Notes under the pieces: model-generated
Seen by the model: the letters and a program-made list of their open reading frames with translations, nothing else
The model's database searches: none
What the model was told of the DNA's origin: nothing
Part shown: positions 13,578 to 15,241 of the stretch, in pieces
How the letters are laid out: each line of letters begins with the position of its first letter
Numbering within the stretch: the first letter of the stretch is position 1
Made by a program: the position numbers and the translations under genes
Source of the DNA: Lachnospiraceae bacterium
Lineage (GTDB): Bacteria; Bacillota; Clostridia; Lachnospirales; Lachnospiraceae
Length of the DNA: 15,241 nt
Direction: 5' to 3'
Assembly (NCBI GenBank): GCA_009774395.1
Contig: VSNQ01000112.1
Location: 1 to 15,241 of the forward strand

Positions 13578-13783
13578 GTTACAGTTCACTCAAGGGCTGT
13601 CGCAATAAGCTTTGATTATACAAGATATGGTATAAAATGCAGTACAGTATTATAATATCTTGTATATGTTTCCCTTAATGCGACAGCCCCGTGCGAAAAC
13701 GCATCGGTGCCAAGTAAAAATCCATCACCGTATGTGATTTTACATGAATTTTTACCCGTTACTGGAACGCAGTGAACAGTAAC
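13578..13783. repeat. Outer inverted repeat framing the MITE-like palindrome
   Basis: GTTACAGTTCACT (13578-13590) and AGTGAACAGTAAC (13771-13783) are inverted repeats with 12 of 13 positions matching. The right arm also forms its own hairpin GTTACTG/CAGTAAC (13758-13764 / 13777-13783). The palindrome at 13594-13689 starts 3 bp inside the left arm, suggesting one nested or composite element of ~206 bp. Confidence 0.5.
13594..13689. mobile_element. MITE-like 96-bp palindromic element
   Basis: Perfect 11-bp terminal inverted repeats GGGCTGTCGCA (13594-13604) and TGCGACAGCCC (13679-13689) enclose a second 12-bp inverted repeat TATACAAGATAT / ATATCTTGTATA (13617-13628 / 13655-13666). There is no coding capacity. 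Sharp GC-rich ends, AT-rich middle and small size are typical of a MITE mobilised in trans by a transposase. No clear target-site duplication is visible. Confidence 0.65.
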
Positions 13784-13798
13784 TGCTTGATTCCTATT

Positions 13799-15241
13799 CT
13801 ATTTGGAAGCTACGTACTCTGCCGCCTGCTTTTCTAACTCTTTTATAATATCCTGCATTCCTGCCTGATCCAGCACCTTGCCCAGTTCTGCAATCGTTGC
13901 ATCCACATCATCTACCATACCATTGATAAGCGGCGAATAATATGTTCCCAGCGCTGCCTCCACGGCTGCAACCTGTGTCTGTACTGGTGCTGTATTAAAG
14001 CTGAAACCATCATACACGTGTTCTGCTTTTACATTGTTGTCCCACGCTACTACCATTGCATCATAAGTATCATCCACTTCTGTTCTGTCCTCTATAAATT
14101 CTGTTCTGTTAATATCCGCATTTTTCCAGCCCCAGTTGCAATTGCTGTCCGCACCAAAATTTGTTTCATCAATAATCTTGTACTGGTCGCTGCCGACTGC
14201 CTCCCAATGTTTGCCCTCAATACCAAGCATTGCTAAATCATATACTGCCGGATTGGTGTAGAACTCATTCAGCACCATCATGGCTCTTTCAGGATTTTTG
14301 CTGTTAATATTAATTGCAACACCATTATTAATATAAGAATTTACCTTTTTCGGCTGATTGGATACACAGTCACAAATTGTCGCTTTCCACTCTGGATGCT
14401 CTTTGTTTGCCTGCTTTGCATAGCCAAGACAGCTTCCTCGATTCCATATCATCGCAGCAGCATTTCCATTTAAGAAACCGGTTTGGCGCTCCTCTGTGGA
14501 ATTGAGCACATCCCTTGACCAACAGCCTGCATCTGCCATTTCCTTCGCCTGCATACAATACTCGCGGAATCCATCCCATTCAACAATATATGTAAATTCC
14601 AGATTTTCTGGATTTTGTGTATTATAGAGAATTAACTCACCATTATTGGGTGTACCACCTGCGCCGTACATTCCTTTATTGTGAAAATACTGATACCACG
14701 GCCCGCCTTGGCTTGCATAGATGCCATCTTCCTTTTCTGCAATTGTCATATAGAAATTTCTTAAGTCGTCCCAAGTAGCAATATCCTCAAAACCATACTT
14801 TTCCATTAAATCGCCGCGTACTGCCATAATATCTTGTCCAAACTCATTCTGATAATTAGGCACCATATAGATCGTATTATCCACTTTTGCCTGATTCCAA
14901 GCCATTTCTGGTACGACGTTCCAGATATCCGGCGCATAGGTCTGGATAAACTCCTCCGATAAGGCATAAAATCCGCCTAGAGATACTGTCTGCTCATAAT
15001 GTGCCCAGCCCGACGCCGTGAAAATAAGATCAAACGGCTCTTGTGAAGAAAACAGCAAGGAATACTTTGTATCATGTTCTCCCCATGACAGAAAATCCAC
15101 AGATATCGAACAATTCACCGCCGAAAGGCCCAACCACCAGCTCAGCTGGTGGAATGGGATAGCCCCCCCCTGGGGCAAAACCTTTGCATTTCCGCCTAAA
15201 GGCGGTCTAGCAAACCGTTCTTTCTTTACTGGTAGTCCGCT
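13799..15241 (-). CDS. Family 1 extracellular sugar-binding protein with DUF3502 C-terminus (5' partial, odd N-terminus)
   Basis: The frame is open from the right window edge to the TAG at 13799; the first possible start inside it is a TTG at 15178 (459 residues), without a good ribosome binding site. From NCSISVDFLSWGEHD (codons near 15115) onward it is a typical ABC-transporter solute-binding protein: TASGWAHYEQT, MVPNYQNEFGQD and a DUF3502-like end (GFSFNTAPVQTQVAA, YYSPLINGMVDD). Such proteins normally begin with a lipoprotein signal and about 60-100 more residues, which are absent here. Instead the frame upstream of 15115 is a GC-rich palindromic segment encoding KERFARPPLGGNAKVLPQGG-like residues. 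Either the real N-terminus lies beyond the edge and this is an in-frame insertion, or the gene is broken. In context it would bind galacto-oligosaccharides; permeases are probably off-window. Confidence 0.85.
   Translation of the reverse strand, partial: SGLPVKKERFARPPLGGNAKVLPQGGAIPFHQLSWWLGLSAVNCSISVDFLSWGEHDTKYSLLFSSQEPFDLIFTASGWAHYEQTVSLGGFYALSEEFIQTYAPDIWNVVPEMAWNQAKVDNTIYMVPNYQNEFGQDIMAVRGDLMEKYGFEDIATWDDLRNFYMTIAEKEDGIYASQGGPWYQYFHNKGMYGAGGTPNNGELILYNTQNPENLEFTYIVEWDGFREYCMQAKEMADAGCWSRDVLNSTEERQTGFLNGNAAAMIWNRGSCLGYAKQANKEHPEWKATICDCVSNQPKKVNSYINNGVAININSKNPERAMMVLNEFYTNPAVYDLAMLGIEGKHWEAVGSDQYKIIDETNFGADSNCNWGWKNADINRTEFIEDRTEVDDTYDAMVVAWDNNVKAEHVYDGFSFNTAPVQTQVAAVEAALGTYYSPLINGMVDDVDATIAELGKVLDQAGMQDIIKELEKQAAEYVASK
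15116..15241. other. GC-rich palindromic segment inserted at the 5' side of the sugar-binding protein
   Basis: Unlike the surrounding AT-rich coding sequence, this stretch contains a 19-bp palindrome CCACCAGCT-C-AGCTGGTGG (15134-15152), a run of eight C (15163-15170) that can pair with the next GGGGC, and CCGCC-TAAA-GGCGG (15192-15205). It replaces the expected N-terminal coding sequence. It continues off the window, so its size and nature (dispersed element, invertible boundary or assembly artefact) cannot be settled. Confidence 0.6.

Larger units (their letters stand above)
13283..13798. other. 516-bp gene-free region packed with inverted repeats
   Basis: No coding frame here is believable. 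From left to right it holds two back-to-back hairpins (13319-13408), a copy of a short repeat shared with 4786-4807 (13441-13462), a 9-bp-stem hairpin (13483-13520), a MITE-like palindrome (13594-13689), and an outer inverted repeat plus terminal hairpin (13578-13590, 13758-13783). It separates the solute-binding protein from GH53, so any read-through transcript would be highly structured. Confidence 0.8.

Overview
The window looks like the accessory part of a chromosome from a gut Clostridium-type Firmicute, most likely a Lachnospiraceae member. The grounds are AT-rich DNA, strong AGGAGG-type ribosome binding sites, a BlaI/M56 pair, an Rpn-type PD-(D/E)XK protein, a galactan-degradation locus and short palindromic intergenic elements. 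This placement is inferred from gene style, not from a marker gene.

Left edge (1-1060, + strand). Two small phage tail genes with an ATGA overlap end abruptly. They are followed by an orphan lipoprotein gene and then by the last ~40 codons of what looks like a DUF4368-type serine recombinase. This reads as a junction of decayed mobile elements. From 1207 to 3355 there is a BlaI-type repressor and a BlaR1-like M56 membrane metalloprotease, behind two 18-bp palindromic operators. The sensor part of the protease has no penicillin-binding motif, and its extracytoplasmic loop carries a 23-residue tandem duplication.

Middle (3431-8693, - strand). An M18 aminopeptidase gene lies downstream of an unusual three-gene run that has its own consensus promoter: an Rpn/PD-(D/E)XK protein, an OLD-family ATPase/TOPRIM nuclease with a five-cysteine insert, and a soluble protein that joins a MotA cytoplasmic-loop-like domain to a FliG C-terminal-like domain. 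Two of the three genes encode nuclease-type domains and the third is made of flagellar-motor parts without a membrane anchor. This is the best candidate in the window for an undescribed, possibly defensive, system.

Right part (8694-15241, - strand). This is a beta-1,4-galactan/galacto-oligosaccharide locus. In transcription order it has a solute-binding protein (N-terminus unusual and running off the window), a GH53 endo-galactanase with a single-base frameshift before its C-terminal module, a LacI-type regulator and a GH42 beta-galactosidase. GH53 would cut galactan, the binding protein and its off-window permeases would import oligosaccharides, GH42 would release galactose and the LacI protein would control the set. 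The 516-bp gap between the binding protein and GH53 is packed with hairpins and a MITE-like palindrome. The N-terminal end of the binding-protein frame is a GC-rich palindromic segment with a run of eight G, which probably replaced the normal signal peptide.
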